Below are positions 26,251-39,625 of a stretch of 64,000 nt of DNA, piece by piece. Made by a program: the position numbers and the translations under genes. The stretch spans positions 20,203 to 84,202 of the forward strand of contig QVRM01005926.1 in the NCBI GenBank assembly GCA_003439945.1, written 5' to 3'. The notes beneath the pieces are model-generated. The model worked only from the letters and a program-made list of their open reading frames with translations, ran no database searches and was not told the origin of the DNA. Source of the DNA: Dermanyssus gallinae (lineage: Eukaryota > Arthropoda > Arachnida > Mesostigmata > Dermanyssidae). Within the stretch, counting starts at the first letter, position 1, and each line of letters opens with the position of its first letter.

Positions 26251-26634
26251 TTTATGTTCCTATTGCTGTTGTTGTTGTTGCTCTTGTTGTTGCTGTTGAT
26301 GTCACTATTGCTTGTCGTGGAGTTGTCGTCATCACTATCATTGTATCACCAGCGGCGGCGGTTGTGGTGGTAGTTGTGGTATCGATGAACAGTACAGAAA
26401 GAAAGCAAACGCGCGAGAAAGAGACAGAAAGAGAGATGACGAAAGAAAATCGGAAAAATCGGAATGCACAAGGAGTTCGCGACGCTCGCGAACCTAGAGA
26501 GGAACTCTCTGTTCACATAGTGTGCGTGCGCTCTTTCGTGACACGACATCTTTCTTACTGTCTATATGTCTGTCTGTTGGCGTGAGCGCGATGTCCGAAC
26601 GGCGTCCGTTCGCCGTCTGCCCGTCTCTGTTCTC

Positions 26635-26905
26635 TGCTGTTTCTGTTGTTGTTGCTGTTGCTGTTCTGTTGTTGTTGTTGTTGTTGTTTCCGTTCTTGTT
26701 GTTGTTCCCGTTCTTGTTGTTCCTGTTGTTGTTGTTGTTGCTGTTTCTGTTGTTGTTGTTGTTGTTCCTGTTCCTGTCGTTGTTGCTGCTGTTCATGTTG
26801 ATGTTGACGTTGTTGTCTCTATTGTGTCGTTGTTGTCTCTATTGTGTCGTTGTTGTTGCTATTTCTGTTGTTGTTGTTGTTGCTGCTGCTGCTGCCTGGG
26901 TTGCT
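26635..26905 (+). repeat. (GTT)n-rich imperfect triplet block
   Basis: GTTGTT runs broken by GCT, CCT, TCC and CAT triplets; produces hydrophobic Leu/Val/Phe open frames that are repeat artefacts. Confidence 0.8.
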
Positions 26906-27289
26906 GTTGTTGTGTGATATATGACATATCTGCACGACCGCTAATTGTACGATCGCCTACGATGGCACGAGAGCATGGCGTCGCCATCATGTCTTCCATA
27001 TCTATCTACCGTTCGCGTTCGGCCACGATGCACCACGACGACGACGGCTGCTGCTGCGAAGACTGGCAAAACGTCAGCAGCAGCAGCAGGCAACCATGGA
27101 CGAGATGGCAATTTCGTCCCCCTCATTGGCATCTCGCATATGACTATTTTGATCTATCGTGGCACATCGTGTGCCTCGTCTTGTTTTGCGCGTGTTTCGT
27201 TCGTCCACAGCCGGTCGCCGTCCAACGGGCCCCACCGCCATCATCTGTCGAACAGCGACACCGCAACAACAGCGACGGAAACCGAGCAA

Positions 27290-27450
27290 GGTAGTAGCGG
27301 CGTAGTGGCAAATTGCCATTGCCTTGCATTTGGCAAATCGTCGCGGGTTCGAGACCACTTTCGAGGACAACCGGCCATTCTTAAATTGGGCTTCATGGAT
27401 TCCAAGTTAGACAAGGTGAATGGTGGAGTAGACTCTAATCGGGCATGATC
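27290..27450 (+). mobile_element. Possible third tRNA-derived SINE
   Basis: TAGCGGCGTAGTGG resembles an A box and CGCGGGTTCGAGACC a B box, about 45 nt apart. No second copy was seen in the window, so family status is unproven. Confidence 0.4.
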
Positions 27451-29054
27451 AGACAACGACAAAGAAAGAAAGAAAGAAACGGAGGGGCGGATTACAGATG
27501 TGTTAATTAAACGAGATGGGGAATTACCATCTAACGCTATTATAAAATTATTATATTATAGTTCAGTAATTAATCTAGTTGTAGAAGCAGTGAGTCTGGC
27601 AGCTGTATAGTACGTAGTAAAACAACGTAGTAGCACCACCATGCAATTGCAGTAGTATTCGAAGTAAGTCGTCTAGGCAAAATCCGAAAAAAATCTCATT
27701 CTCTAGCCCTCTAAAGTAGATCTAGACTGACTTAAGATGCAACAATTTCCCCACACAATTTTTTATAGACACACACACAGACACACAGACCGTGGGAAAA
27801 GTCCGAGCGTAGCTGGTCGGTGGTAAATATTGTATATAACTAACAATACTAAAGCAGTAGCCGCCGCCGTCGCCATTGTAGTAGGAAATATTGTCCGCAA
27901 TGATGGAATAATTGGATTAAAAATAGCGTACCAAAATGGCTGTAACCTAAATGTACTCCATTTTAAACCATCCACTCGAGTATCGACGTAGCACCGTATT
28001 AAATTCGGAGTAAACGTGGCGCTTGATATGATAGCATCATGATCAAAACGGCAATCATAGCGGCAGCTGACTAGGTTGGCTGACAGCTCGCCAACTTAAG
28101 CTCGAGAGGGGGCGATTCCTTTGTTGTTGTTGTTGTTGTTGTAGTACGATTGTTCGTATCCTTATGCCTATGTGCTTTTCGTGCAGCAATTCATTCACAG
28201 CAAAGTCGCCTTCCGGTGTCAAGAATCCTCCAGCCGGCGCGAGGGGGGGAGGGGGGAGAGAGACTTTACTGTCGGAACAAGTGGGACGCTTTTGCCCGCT
28301 GGCATATGTATAGCATATGTACACGGAGACTTGTCATGCACGCATAGATGGGGACATTTTACCAGCAACGAACCCCCGGCGGCAGGCAACAACGTCGTAG
28401 ATAGAAAGACAGGAAAACACCACTATGCTTCCGGTACAGACAGCCTTAACAGTACAACTGGCAGCATGCAATAGGAACATGGTGTTTGTTCAATCTGCGC
28501 GATTGAAGAAGACAACCATGTGATCAGAGCAGTCGTTCGCTATGAGCGCAATGCACGCACGTAGCCGCGGCAGGAACCGTAGTGATTCGATGCTTGCTAA
28601 ACGGCCTGATTGAACGGTTGCAAAATCAACTTCTGCTGGTTTTTCGCCTCGCTAGTTTCTCTAGTAGTAACGGTTGGGCTTGGTTGTACCGTTAGGCGCT
28701 TACAACGTATTGCGCTACCACCGAAAGCATTCTAAGTCTCAAATTTATCGTTCAAGTCAAAGCCTTCATTATTGTACGTAAAAGTTTTTAAACTACATCC
28801 ATATTTTATATTAATCAAATATTGTATTAGAAATCCTTTACAAAATATAGTTAGTATAAAATCATAACGGAATCGGGGCAATCCAATACCTCGTAGTAAT
28901 TATACTGTTGACATCATTATTACTGAAAATAGTAACTTACTCATAAAAATATCCTTGTCAAAATAAGTATAAAAACGTGGATCCTTGTTCGCTCATTCGA
29001 GTACCTTCTTCTAAGGACGTCGACGACATTTCCAAGGACGACGAGTGCTGTAAG

Positions 29055-29380
29055 GCGGCAGTTTGGCACTTCGGCTTGTGTAAGGAAAGTGAAGCTTCTG
29101 TTCACGAAGTAACAACTGTTCAGACCCAAAATAGACATCATTCGCAGAAAAAGGATCCGCGGTTGGCTCAATTGGAGGTGTGCGATAAAAAAAAGAAATA
29201 ATATATATATATATATATATATGAAACCTAAAAAGTCTTACGTTTAAATCACGCACCTCTAATTTTGCCAACCGCGGATCTTTTTTTCTGCGAATTATGT
29301 CTATTTTTGGGCTTAAGGCGTTGTTACTTCGTGAACTGAACTTTCACTTTTCTTGCACAAGCATAAATGCCAATTCTGCC
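29055..29380. repeat. Long inverted repeat around a (TA)n core
   Basis: Arms 29055-29190 and 29240-29380 are reverse complements at roughly 80-85% by eye, sharing long exact blocks such as TTCACGAAGTAACAAC and GATCCGCGGTTGGC. The spacer includes (TA)n. Could be a foldback transposon or an inverted duplication; no terminal duplication was identified. Confidence 0.8.
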
Positions 29381-29448
<68 letters not shown>

Positions 29449-30245
29449 GCATTTAATTGTTCTGACTTGCCAATCACATTTATGAGGCAAGGCTAGTGTG
29501 TACATCTCAAGTACTTTTGAGTATATCTGCGAATGCCTAAGCACGAAGGAGCGGGTGATCCCTCGTGTAGTTGCTCTTAGAAGAATGTCTGTTACAATGT
29601 CTATCCTGCGTACACCAAAGTAACAGACGGTATTACACCCACCGCACCAACCGGCAGTTTCACATCAAGTGAGATAGACAACTTGCAAAACTCATTTATC
29701 GTACCATGTAAAGGACTTATATAAGTGGTCCGAGAGTACTTCCCTGTGGGTAATTGGAGGTAGCTTTCGTTTTCCAGACGGAGCATCGCCGTCCGAAAAA
29801 TCTCCGGTACCATCGAAGCTTCAAGCAAACGACGAACAATTAAGCCCAGTAGGGTAACATCTCGATAGCCCGAGCTACACAGATGAAGGCTCTCCATCTG
29901 GTGTATTTGGATACTCCCCTCACTTGGATGAAGGCACTCCATCTGGTAATTGTTTTAGATTGCAAGCCCTCTAAATGCTTCAACAGGTTTTCTAGTGCGG
30001 CTTTAAAATCATACAATAATACGATAGGACAAAAGAAGCCTCAGTCCTGAACTTCTTTAACCAAATCATCGTTGACATGGACAATGTCCAATAGCGAATC
30101 GCTCTAATAGCTTACGCGTGTTGTTTTTAAACATATTCTTGTTGGAGCACGTACCGGCGCAGAAGTTCAGGGTTAAAGCTATATACAATTACTCTAGATA
30201 TTGCGCCTACCACCGCCTGCCAAAAAAGCGTGTAAGCAACACATG

Positions 30246-30276
<31 letters not shown>

Positions 30277-30762
30277 TGGTAAAGTCGGAGAAACACGCAA
30301 AGAAACGTTAGGTGCGCTACAAGGTGGCCGAAGCCTTCCTACCAGTCGCATCACGTCCGCGCAGTGGGATTAGTCGAAATAGCAGCAGCACACAACATCA
30401 GCACTGGCTGCACTCATTGATCGGCCTGGACGATCTGGGCTGCGCCGATCTTCGGCGTATTCGGCCATGCCATCGTGGCCTGTCATCGACATCCCTCTCA
30501 CGGTTGTTGTCGTCTCCGCCGCCGCCGCTTGGGCTTCACGACGAGGTGAATGAGGTTCGGAAAAGAGTGCTGAGGGGGAGGTTACGCGGTGCCGTCCGCA
30601 GCGAGGGGTGACGAGGATTTACTGAGGCGGTGTCTCTCCACGCTTCGTTGATCGATTCATCTGTTGTTGTTGCCAGCGGCCTGTAGGCTGGCTGCCTACA
30701 GGACAGATCAGGCAAAAAGGGGAAGGGGACGCAGTGTCGTCGACAGTAACGAAAAATATTTA

Positions 30763-30779
30763 GGGGGGGGGGGGGGGGG
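30763..30779. repeat. Homopolymer of 17 G
   Basis: Uninterrupted G run. A 16-C run lies at 4989-5004. Confidence 0.95.
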
Positions 30780-31191
30780 CGTACAATAAAGTCAACTCAT
30801 TGACGAGAACAAATTAAGTCAAAGGTTGTGTGTTGAAGTTCCTCTGTTGGCTGTCGTCCTCACGATAGTCTCGCCGAATGTGATTGTCTGCGTTTGTGAC
30901 TCTGTGTTTAGTCTGTGCATTGGCTTGTCTCTTCTGCCGCCTAGATGAGCCGAGCTAGACGCGATCAAGCAGCAGACCTCATCTGCGCACCACTTCCGTC
31001 AAGCGCTTCAGTGCCTCAGGCGATTCGGCCTTCACGCCGGCTAACCGCCGTTATTTCGGTGGTTTGTTATTTTTTTTGTTGCCGTCGTCGCTGATATCAC
31101 TGTTGTTACTATTCCCTAAAGTTGTCATTGCTAATGTTGCTGCCAGCCTAATTGTTGTCGTTGCTGTTGTAATCATATATATATGCTGTAA

Positions 31192-31226
<35 letters not shown>

Positions 31227-31990
31227 AATGCTATTATGAGCACAATTGTTGTCAACACGATTACTGTTATTACTATTATGTATAATGATTATCATGATGT
31301 TGGTGGTAATGGTTATCTAATTAGTTCATTATGGTTACTGTATATTATTTGTTTCGTTGCTACGATTACGCTGGTGGTGCGAATGGCGCGGCATCTTCTG
31401 GTCGCTTTAACCAGTGATACGTACCTCTGACGTACGGCCGCCCAAAAAGACACGGTTAGGGCCAAAGGAAAATCAAACTGAATTTCCCTTTTCTCTTCTC
31501 TCTCTCTCTCTCTCTCACTTGCTTTTACTCGATACTGCAATGCATTGTTTTCACGCCTATAGATTAGTACGACTTAGAGATTAGCTGACTTCGAAGTTAG
31601 CCTGTGACTTAGTTTCGACACGCAAGCCATGCTGCGACGCCGCCACACTGTCTGGCTCATAAGCGTTCACGAAGAATTACGAAGATTAGCGATTAGCAAC
31701 TTTATGCTGTAATATCCACGCGTCTGCACGCGTTGACCGACATGCAGGTTCGGTTTGACGTGACACACTTTCCTACGGCGCGCATCCTACTCGCCTTGTC
31801 TCTTGCCTTGTCTGAGAGAAGTCGTTTTGTTTAGGAGACAGATTCATTCTTTAGGCTGGCTTTATACGGCTGCCAGCCAACATTAAGCTCATAAACAGTA
31901 GACACAACGCCAACTTCAATTGTGTTTTTATCTTTAAGATGATGTACAGGTATTTACAGCGCAGTTGCTGGACTGTTGTTTTTTATCAAC

Positions 31991-32033
<43 letters not shown>

Positions 32034-33617
32034 GACCATTTAGTGACAGCATTAGACCAAATTGGAAATTTTCTGTTTCAATTTGGTGCACTTTTATAAT
32101 GCATTGTATTGAATCATTTGGCGTGCATCGCAACATTCTACAAAGATATTTGTTTTGCCAGCACGAAAAGAGCCCGTTCTTCTTGTTCTTTCTCAAACCT
32201 CCGCACTTGCTCAATAAATAACCAGATTTGCACATCGTTTAGGTGGGCGCTGCAGCAGCAAGCCAACAAATTCGATATACCGAGATTTCGAGTTTCTGGC
32301 CCACCAAGAAGGAACTTTCGACACCTTTGTTTCTGGTCGGCTGCAACGCATGCCGGTCACACAATCAATGGTAGTCATAGTCAGCAGCCTGCATGGTAAT
32401 CCTCCACCTCTCTCAGGGGCTGGACTTCGCCAGGTTGCTGGATATGTCGACATTACATCGGACCGAGAGGAAACGAATCAATCAAGTAGCACCATTTGTT
32501 CTTCGCAAGTTAAAACAAAAACGCCAAAAGTTACGTGGCGTTCCGGCGTTTGTGTTCTTTTTGCGCGCAAAATCCCTATCTCTTCCATTGAGAGAGTTGC
32601 GTAAACACGACGCAGGACAACGACGACGGCACCGCCGCCACTCGCGATAATCTGTCAATGCCGCATGCTTGTTTATTCGTGGCGTGCGGACCTATGCTGT
32701 GGTTGTTGTTGTTGTCTGCCGCTCGATAATGATGTCGGATGACCTGCACGATCTGCCTGCCCTACTCCTTGACCGCTGCTGCCGGCTGTTTTTGGACTTT
32801 GCTGGTGGACCGACGATTATCGACCGTTTCATACGAACGACCGTTCTGATCTGTGCACCAAGAAAAGTAGCCGACCCAACGTGGCCGTATGCCATCAGCG
32901 TACGCCACCGAATTTTGCCGCGGGCCTATCTCGTCTTCTGCACATGCACAGCACTCGGGTAGGCGATTTTTCAGGCGGAGACGTTCAGCTGAGTATCTGA
33001 GTAGCCTAGATGTAGCCCTGTTGTTGTCTACAACCGGTAACGCTTCGGAAAGCGTCCCAAGCTACGGACTTGCCTCTGATCCCCCACCGGCAAATAGATC
33101 CCATCGGTTTTGGAAGGACCTGTCCCCCTTCCCATGGTCGAGTAGGCTATTCGGATCTATTCGTTGAAAAACTTCAAGCAAACAAGGAAGCATAGCCAAA
33201 CATATAACATAAAGCTTTTATATATGCATAAGCCAAGAAAGGTTTTGGCCTCGTGCGATATTTCAGGGAAACCTTTATAGAAGTCTATCCTGGCCTAAAA
33301 TTCCTAAACATGACTCCAAAATAGTACCTTACGTTTAGTAGTACGTTGCCGCGTTTCCGAACACAGACACTCAGCTAAACAATTCGTTTCTCTTAATGCT
33401 TTGACGCTGTGACGATTCGGGGTAGTACACAAATGTAAATTGTAAAATATAGTAAAACTAAATATTAAACAAAGATCACACACACACACACTGGGAGTGA
33501 CCACTTAACCCAAAAATGTCTGCAATTGAAACTTATTAACAAACCAATGTAGACCATGACAGTGAATAATTCATTTACAAAATATTAAACATTTAATTTG
33601 GTGGTGGCAATATATCA

Positions 33618-33620
<3 letters not shown>

Positions 33621-33683
<63 letters not shown>
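33621..33683. repeat. (TA)n microsatellite
   Basis: Pure TA dinucleotides; another of about 48 bp lies at 33876-33923. Confidence 0.9.
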
Positions 33684-33686
<3 letters not shown>

Positions 33687-33874
33687 AACAAGGACGTCCT
33701 TAAATATGCCAAGGCTTGGACTACTTCAACATAATCATATGACCCGTTACGGCATTGCTGCGTTAGACATAAGGAGAAAATGTTTGGCATAAGAATTCCT
33801 CGGCACGCCAAAGTTGTATATTTATAATTCAAGATACGTGGAATTCTAAAACGGCTTGGATATGCATGCGTATG

Positions 33875-33927
<53 letters not shown>

Positions 33928-34044
33928 TCGAGGAAAGACTCTAGCTTGCCTGTAGCAAACCATCTACATAATTAAAGTTAAGTTAAAATTTAATCTTAAA
34001 CGCGACTCACTGCGTTATCATATGCAATATATATTTTGAGCATA

Positions 34045-34082
<38 letters not shown>

Positions 34083-34341
34083 TGTACAACCGACATCGTT
34101 TTGTTTATGATATTAACATCTACAGCCATACTTTATGACTATTACTGAGTACGTGAAATAGAAGCGTTGCTCATTATCTTGTTATGCCATTCCGTGGTGA
34201 TATATATGTATATATATAGTTTAGGCTATAAGGGACCACAACGGCATGGCATAGTACGGTACAGAGCAACGCCCGTATTTCACACGCTCGACGATGGTTA
34301 TAGACCTTAATATTCTAGGCATAAATATATCGGTTGTACAC
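34083..34341. repeat. Inverted-repeat element, about 260 bp, MITE-like
   Basis: Arms 34083-34200 and 34237-34341 pair imperfectly: TGTACAACCG outside, GAAATA...GCGTTGCTC in the middle, TATGCCAT.CCGT.GTG near the loop. The loop is AT-rich. The left side abuts a (TA)n tract. Confidence 0.7.
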
Positions 34342-34593
34342 GGTAGCGCATGACGGCCCGTTTAAGATAAAGTTTGAGCATTGTTTAACATGATGCGTAG
34401 GCTTTCTACAAGCAATCGAGTGGTCTCTCGGATCAATTTTATGTGGGAAGTACTGCTTATTTTCTGCTGGTTTTTTGTCTTGAACACAAACAAATTAATT
34501 TTCGTCAATTTGCTGACCATGAATATCCAGTCTGCTGATCAAATCAATGTCACGCAATGAAAAACAAAACCCAATGCAAAAGTAAAGAATGCC

Positions 34594-34596
<3 letters not shown>

Positions 34597-34660
<64 letters not shown>

Positions 34661-34664
34661 TATT
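34597..34664. repeat. (TA)n microsatellite
   Basis: About 68 bp of TA; a second run lies at 34730-34756. Confidence 0.9.
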
Positions 34665-35890
34665 CGCACCAACCTATAACATTTTATCATAGCCTTTATC
34701 ATCAAATAATCGTGTGCACATTGGTTTTGATATATATATATATATATATATATATCATATATTGATTTATATACATCTGTATCAGTAAATTTAGTGCATT
34801 CCGCTAGCACATTCCTGATAATTTACTTGCAGAGCAAGCTGTTTCTCGCTCGGGCTACCGTGGTAGAGATGTGTAGTGTAGTAATGTAGTGCTTATTCTC
34901 AGTTTCCACTTATTCCCATATTATTATTACGTTTATAAGGAGGACGCAATTTCCCCCAGTATCCGGTCCGAATTGCCCCCATTTAGCATCACTTCTGTAA
35001 TGAAAAATGCGTTTCAAATGAAAACGCTGTGTCGACGAGTAAGGTGCCCACGTTCCGTACCTGATTTGACCTGCTTGGCCAAAGGGCAGCATCTACCGAG
35101 TGCAAATTCAGTGCAAATTTGTAGGATGGCGGCGGCCTGAATGCTTCTAGGTGGTATTGGTTGATCGTACAGTATGGCCCTGTAGCAGGGCGACTTAGTC
35201 GTTCTTAGATATGACAGTAGGCTTTCTTATATGTGGCGTCCTTGCTGAGCATATACTATATACCTGTCGTGGAAAGTGTTGCAATATTGTTATGTCATTT
35301 TGTCATCACCGACGCTTCGCCCCTCTTCCTATCTAAAATGGTTGTTCCTATATTGATGTAATTAAATTTAATTTTTGTTTATAGTAAGTGTTAGTTAACC
35401 GCAGCGAGCTTTCCAGGTTCTCTAAGCCACGTTACCAATTGGCATTACTTTGTCCTCGTGTTGGCCACCGCCATAACAGTACCCTGTTAGACATCGATGA
35501 AACGGAGCGTGCAGAAATAAACTGCAGTATCTCTCCAGTTTCTAGCTACGGTGAAAAGTCTATTTGACTCATTTTGTGACATCTGAGCGATGAGGGGTTC
35601 TGGCATGTTGTGCACTTCTAAAGCGAGAGACGCAAAATCTTGCTTGGACCGTCGTTATGTTTATTGTTCTTTAGGCGCGATTGATATCATGTCTTCCAAA
35701 GACTCTGAGAATGTAGATGTTATGATTTGTGATACTTCATTATTGACTAAACTTATTTTATGGCTGCTCGTGACTGACAGCAAATCACGTTTATTCTATT
35801 AAGTAATATCTATATTGTTTTTGAATGAAATCTAAAGCATTGTATTATGCAGTTTCTATAATAAACCACGTTTTGAATTTCGAATCTTGA

Positions 35891-35928
<38 letters not shown>

Positions 35929-37699
35929 AAGTTGGACATCATAATCTGTGAACCAGTACACCTGCCTGTGGTAACAAAACAACGATAATCGTTCCCGTTA
36001 AGGCGCGCTTGTTTATGATTGCTGAGTTGGTCAGTGTTATCTGCGTCATAAACTTTCTTTCTGCAACGACAATAGCACGAGGGCCGCCATTCATGGCGTC
36101 TCTTCTCAGCAAGTTACTGCCTTACAAAAACAGCTACCGGTAACAGTAAAAACAAGAATATCACGTAAAAACCAAAATAAACGGTACTTCTCATTGTTCA
36201 ATCATCAATGTTCACTGTTAGTGCTGCTCTTGTTTTGGCATTAAATTGTGTGGAAACCGCGTTAAAATGTGTTTACAATAGCAGCAACAACAACAACAAA
36301 AGCAACTCCATAGGAGGCCAGACGAACAGCGTCATCCACAGGAAGAGGCGTATTGCTACTACAAAGCCGTTCGTTTGCTTGAGGTTGTCTCGTCAACTGG
36401 AAAAGCCGTCCAAGGGTTCCTTTTCCCTCACCGCCCACCCCCGCCTCTCTCTCTCTCGCGGGCTCTCTCTCCCTGTTTCTTGATCTCCTTGTTTCAGTGT
36501 AGTTGTTGTTGTTGCTGTTTAGCGTCCATTGTCTACTCACTGCTCTCCCCTCCCCCCCTCTCTGCTTCTCTCGCCTTTCTAGCGCCAACATCATGCCAAG
36601 TGTATCGATTGTGCGTATCTGTCTATCTGGCTGTCCGTTCGCGCGGCTGCGATCGAGCAGCTGGTCAACCACGACACGTAATGCCACACAATTCCGCCCA
36701 CCGCGGCCACGCCACTACTACTACTACTATGTAAAACTACAATCTACTTCAACTATGTAAAATAACACAAAACAATCACCAACCAACAATAACCCTCAAC
36801 ATCGCACAACGCACTCCGTAACGTAACATAACAGACACACAACACACAGTGGCAACAACAGCAACAACAACAACAACATCGACGAGAGAAGCGACGTCGT
36901 CAAGCGCAACAACGCAAAGAAAAAGATTGAGGGTTACAGAGCAGAGATCGAGGGTTGCAGCTAGGAGAAACAGAGCAAACGAGGAGCAAACGAGGCCGAG
37001 GCAAGGTGATGTCCTCGACCGCGTTCAGATCAGGACCTGAGCGATCAAGCAAGCACATAGGCAGATCAACCAAGCGGCTGACAACTGACGACCGGCAGGT
37101 TGAGCGGACGTCTGGGCGGCCAAGCGGGCGGCCCTCCGCCGGTCGGAAGACGCCTCCACCCTCCGTTTCATGACAACGACCTAATCGACGCCACCGCCGC
37201 CGACCGCCGTCGGATGGCGTCGTCGACGTTCACTGCTGTCCACACAGCATCATAGTGGGCTGTCCTCAATGACGTACAGCGATATACGACTCTCCCACTC
37301 GAACGCTTTCACTCTTGCTCTCTTGCCTGCTTGCTCTGTCTCGTTCTTCCTCCCTCTTCCCCGCCAAGTAAGTTTCTCGGTGAGCGTATTGACAGCCGAC
37401 AATTGATTGGCCTGCCAATACTGCTGCATGCAACAGTTAGTTGCTCCCACTAGATCTACCGCATCGGCATCGGTTTCTTTTTGATGTGTTTGAATGTTGC
37501 TGTTGCTGCGGTTGTCGTTATTACACCGTCTACAACTAGTGACGGTGGAAGGTTGACTACTGCAACTTTGACGACAATTTCTCGGCCAAGCACTCCCAAC
37601 TCCCCAGACGAACGACGAACAACTTTCGTAAGTACATTTTTCGTTCGGTTTCTTCTACGACTTCTGTTGCTACCACCACCACCACCACTACCACTACCA

Positions 37700-37935
37700 C
37701 AGCGCACAGTACAGCATACTAGGCAAAACAACAACAGCAGCAGCAGCGATAACAGCAACAGCAAAGTTGACGACGACGACGACAGCAACAATGGCAACAA
37801 CAAGTCGCAGTAAGTCACGACAACAACAATCAGAACCGCAACAACAACAATAACAACAACAGTAACAGTAGCAGCAGCAGGAACAATAGCAACAGCATGA
37901 ACATCCACACCAACAACAATAGCAACAAGTTACGG
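37700..37935 (+). repeat. (CAA)n/(CAG)n-rich block
   Basis: Imperfect CAACAACAGCAG and GACGACGAC triplets; poly-Val/Cys frames on the minus strand are artefacts. Confidence 0.75.
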
Positions 37936-38376
37936 TAAATGTAATGGTGACAATGTGACCGCCAGCGGCAAGTGACACAACAACGCTGCCCCCTGCAGCT
38001 CCACTTGCCGACGTGAGTATGTCCATAGTTTGTTTAAAGTATATCTAACCATATGTAGTACTACTACATTGTGACTGCATTGAGAGACCGTTCCTCAATA
38101 CCGTTACGAGCCCATTACATACTAGTCCTGTTACTTAGTCTAGCCGCAACTGACGGCTGCCTATTCCTGCTACAGCCACCATCGCTACGGTTAGAACTGA
38201 TGCTGCTGCTGGATAACATTGAGTTTATAACAATTTATAACAGTGAGTAGAACAAGGGCTACTATAATACTCTACAATACTACAATACTGTTTCTACAAT
38301 ACTAGGTACCACCACGATGCTGTTAACAGGATGGAATGGCGGAGATTTCAAGCACACACACACACGCACGGGCGTA

Positions 38377-38399
38377 TATATATATATTGGATATATATT

Positions 38400-38471
<72 letters not shown>
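38377..38471. repeat. (TA)n microsatellite
   Basis: TA run with TTGG interruptions, left partner of the run at 38560-38651. Confidence 0.9.
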
Positions 38472-38475
<4 letters not shown>

Positions 38476-38486
38476 CATATACATAT

Positions 38487-38535
38487 AAACGACTGGATAC
38501 CAAAATGGCAAACGCCATTTGGTGTTCAGTCGTTT
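38487..38535. repeat. Imperfect hairpin between two (TA)n tracts
   Basis: Arms 38487-38509 and 38514-38535 pair through AAACGACTG and ACCAAA.TGGC with one or two mismatches; loop AAAC. (TA)n runs lie on both sides (38377-38471 and 38560-38651). Confidence 0.7.
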
Positions 38536-38559
38536 CGGGGTGTCAGCATGGGAAATGGT

Positions 38560-38563
38560 AATA

Positions 38564-38651
<88 letters not shown>
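38560..38651. repeat. (TA)n microsatellite
   Basis: About 90 bp nearly pure TA. Confidence 0.9.
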
Positions 38652-38654
<3 letters not shown>

Positions 38655-38849
38655 CTTTTTAACGTATAAGGGAACGGCCACTACTGCATCAGCCGGTAAG
38701 CTCCGCATTTTAGCGCCGAATGCTAAGTCGTTGTCTGAGAAAGCGGAGAAATAAAACATTTAAGAGTGACAATGGGTGGGGGTGTTTTGCTGTGCGCATT
38801 TTGAAAAGATTGCAACGAACATCATCGGAACATCTTTACTATACCCGGC

Positions 38850-39625
38850 AAGGACTCAGTTAACAAACGGACGCCGAAAAGTTGTTTGCCAAGTTCCGTG
38901 GTTACGATTTTAGCCTGAACGATGAACCAAGGTCCAGTCGGCCCACTTTGATGGAAGAGGCCGTTCTGCGCTTCAAGATATAAGAAAATCCAAGGACTAC
39001 CACTCAAAAAGTTGCTGAAGTTGGCCAAGCAACCGTTATCAGGACGCTCTAAAAACTTTGAATGGCATGTTTGTGAGTGAGGTCCTCGCAAATCAGCTCT
39101 CTCCTTAATCGCCAACGCAAAGCTTCGTTCTTGGATTATTAAGTAATTTGCGACGAAAAAATGTCTTCTACGAGACTGTGCGCAGACAAAAATTCTAGTC
39201 CGATCAAATCCGCATCATTCGACGATCAACACGAGCTTCTACCGCTAATAACTCTAACGAGTTCAAGAAAAATTTACTCAAAGTCGCCCACAACTCGTGA
39301 GCAGAAAAGAGTTCATCGTTCATTAGAACAATGCACGACGCCATGTGAGTAACACCAGCCTCAAAAAAAATGCACGACCTTTGCTGGGTCTTTATTGATT
39401 TCCCACCACACTCTTCGGACGAGCACCTTCAGACTATCACTTATTCTGGTCTGAAAACTTTTTGACTCGAAAAAAGTCAAGTCTTTCGAGGACGTCCAAG
39501 ATGAGTTGTACTACTTCTTCGTCTCCCTAAAACAAGGTTTACAAAAGAGGAATCGAAAAGCTAGTTGATCGTCGGTATGATATCATTGAAAGAGATGGAG
39601 ATTATATTGATGAAAAAATACAGTC
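38850..39625 (+). pseudogene. Decayed mariner transposase, lineage 2 (mellifera/mauritiana-like)
   Basis: Translation in shifting frames gives KLFAKFRGYDFSLNDEPRSSRPT, TTQKVAEVGQATV (helix-turn-helix), KASFLDY*VICDEK (first catalytic Asp), HELLPL, then APSDYHLFWSENFL (third catalytic Asp) and YKRGIEKLVDRRYDIIE with DGDYIDEK at the C-terminus. Stops and indels break it in many places. DEPRSSRP and APSDYHLF differ clearly from the copies at 3.8 and 51 kb, so this is a separate family. Both minus-strand and short plus-strand open frames here are incidental. Confidence 0.85.

Larger units (their letters stand above)
20903..29054. other. Intergenic, microsatellite-rich, no recognised gene
   Basis: Contains (GTT)n blocks (22190-22320, 24640-24720, 26180-26905), (TA)n tracts (22769-22798, 24307-24345, 25389-25463) and the possible SINE at 27290. 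Long frames such as 25535-26152 (205 aa) and 22822-23190 (122 aa) show no domain. Confidence 0.5.
29381..34082. other. Intergenic, no recognised gene
   Basis: Includes (TA)n at 29381-29440, 31198-31223 and 31992-32031 and the G-run at 30763. A minus-strand frame at 29601-29942 (113 aa) has no recognised domain. Confidence 0.5.
34342..38849. other. Intergenic, no recognised gene
   Basis: (TA)n tracts, a pyrimidine- and GC-rich zone at 36400-37200, a CAA/CAG block at 37700-37935 and the hairpin at 38487. Confidence 0.5.

Noticed and set aside
26566..27294. 242-aa + strand frame
   Set aside because: First half is a GTT-repeat poly-Val/Cys translation and the rest has no domain or good start.
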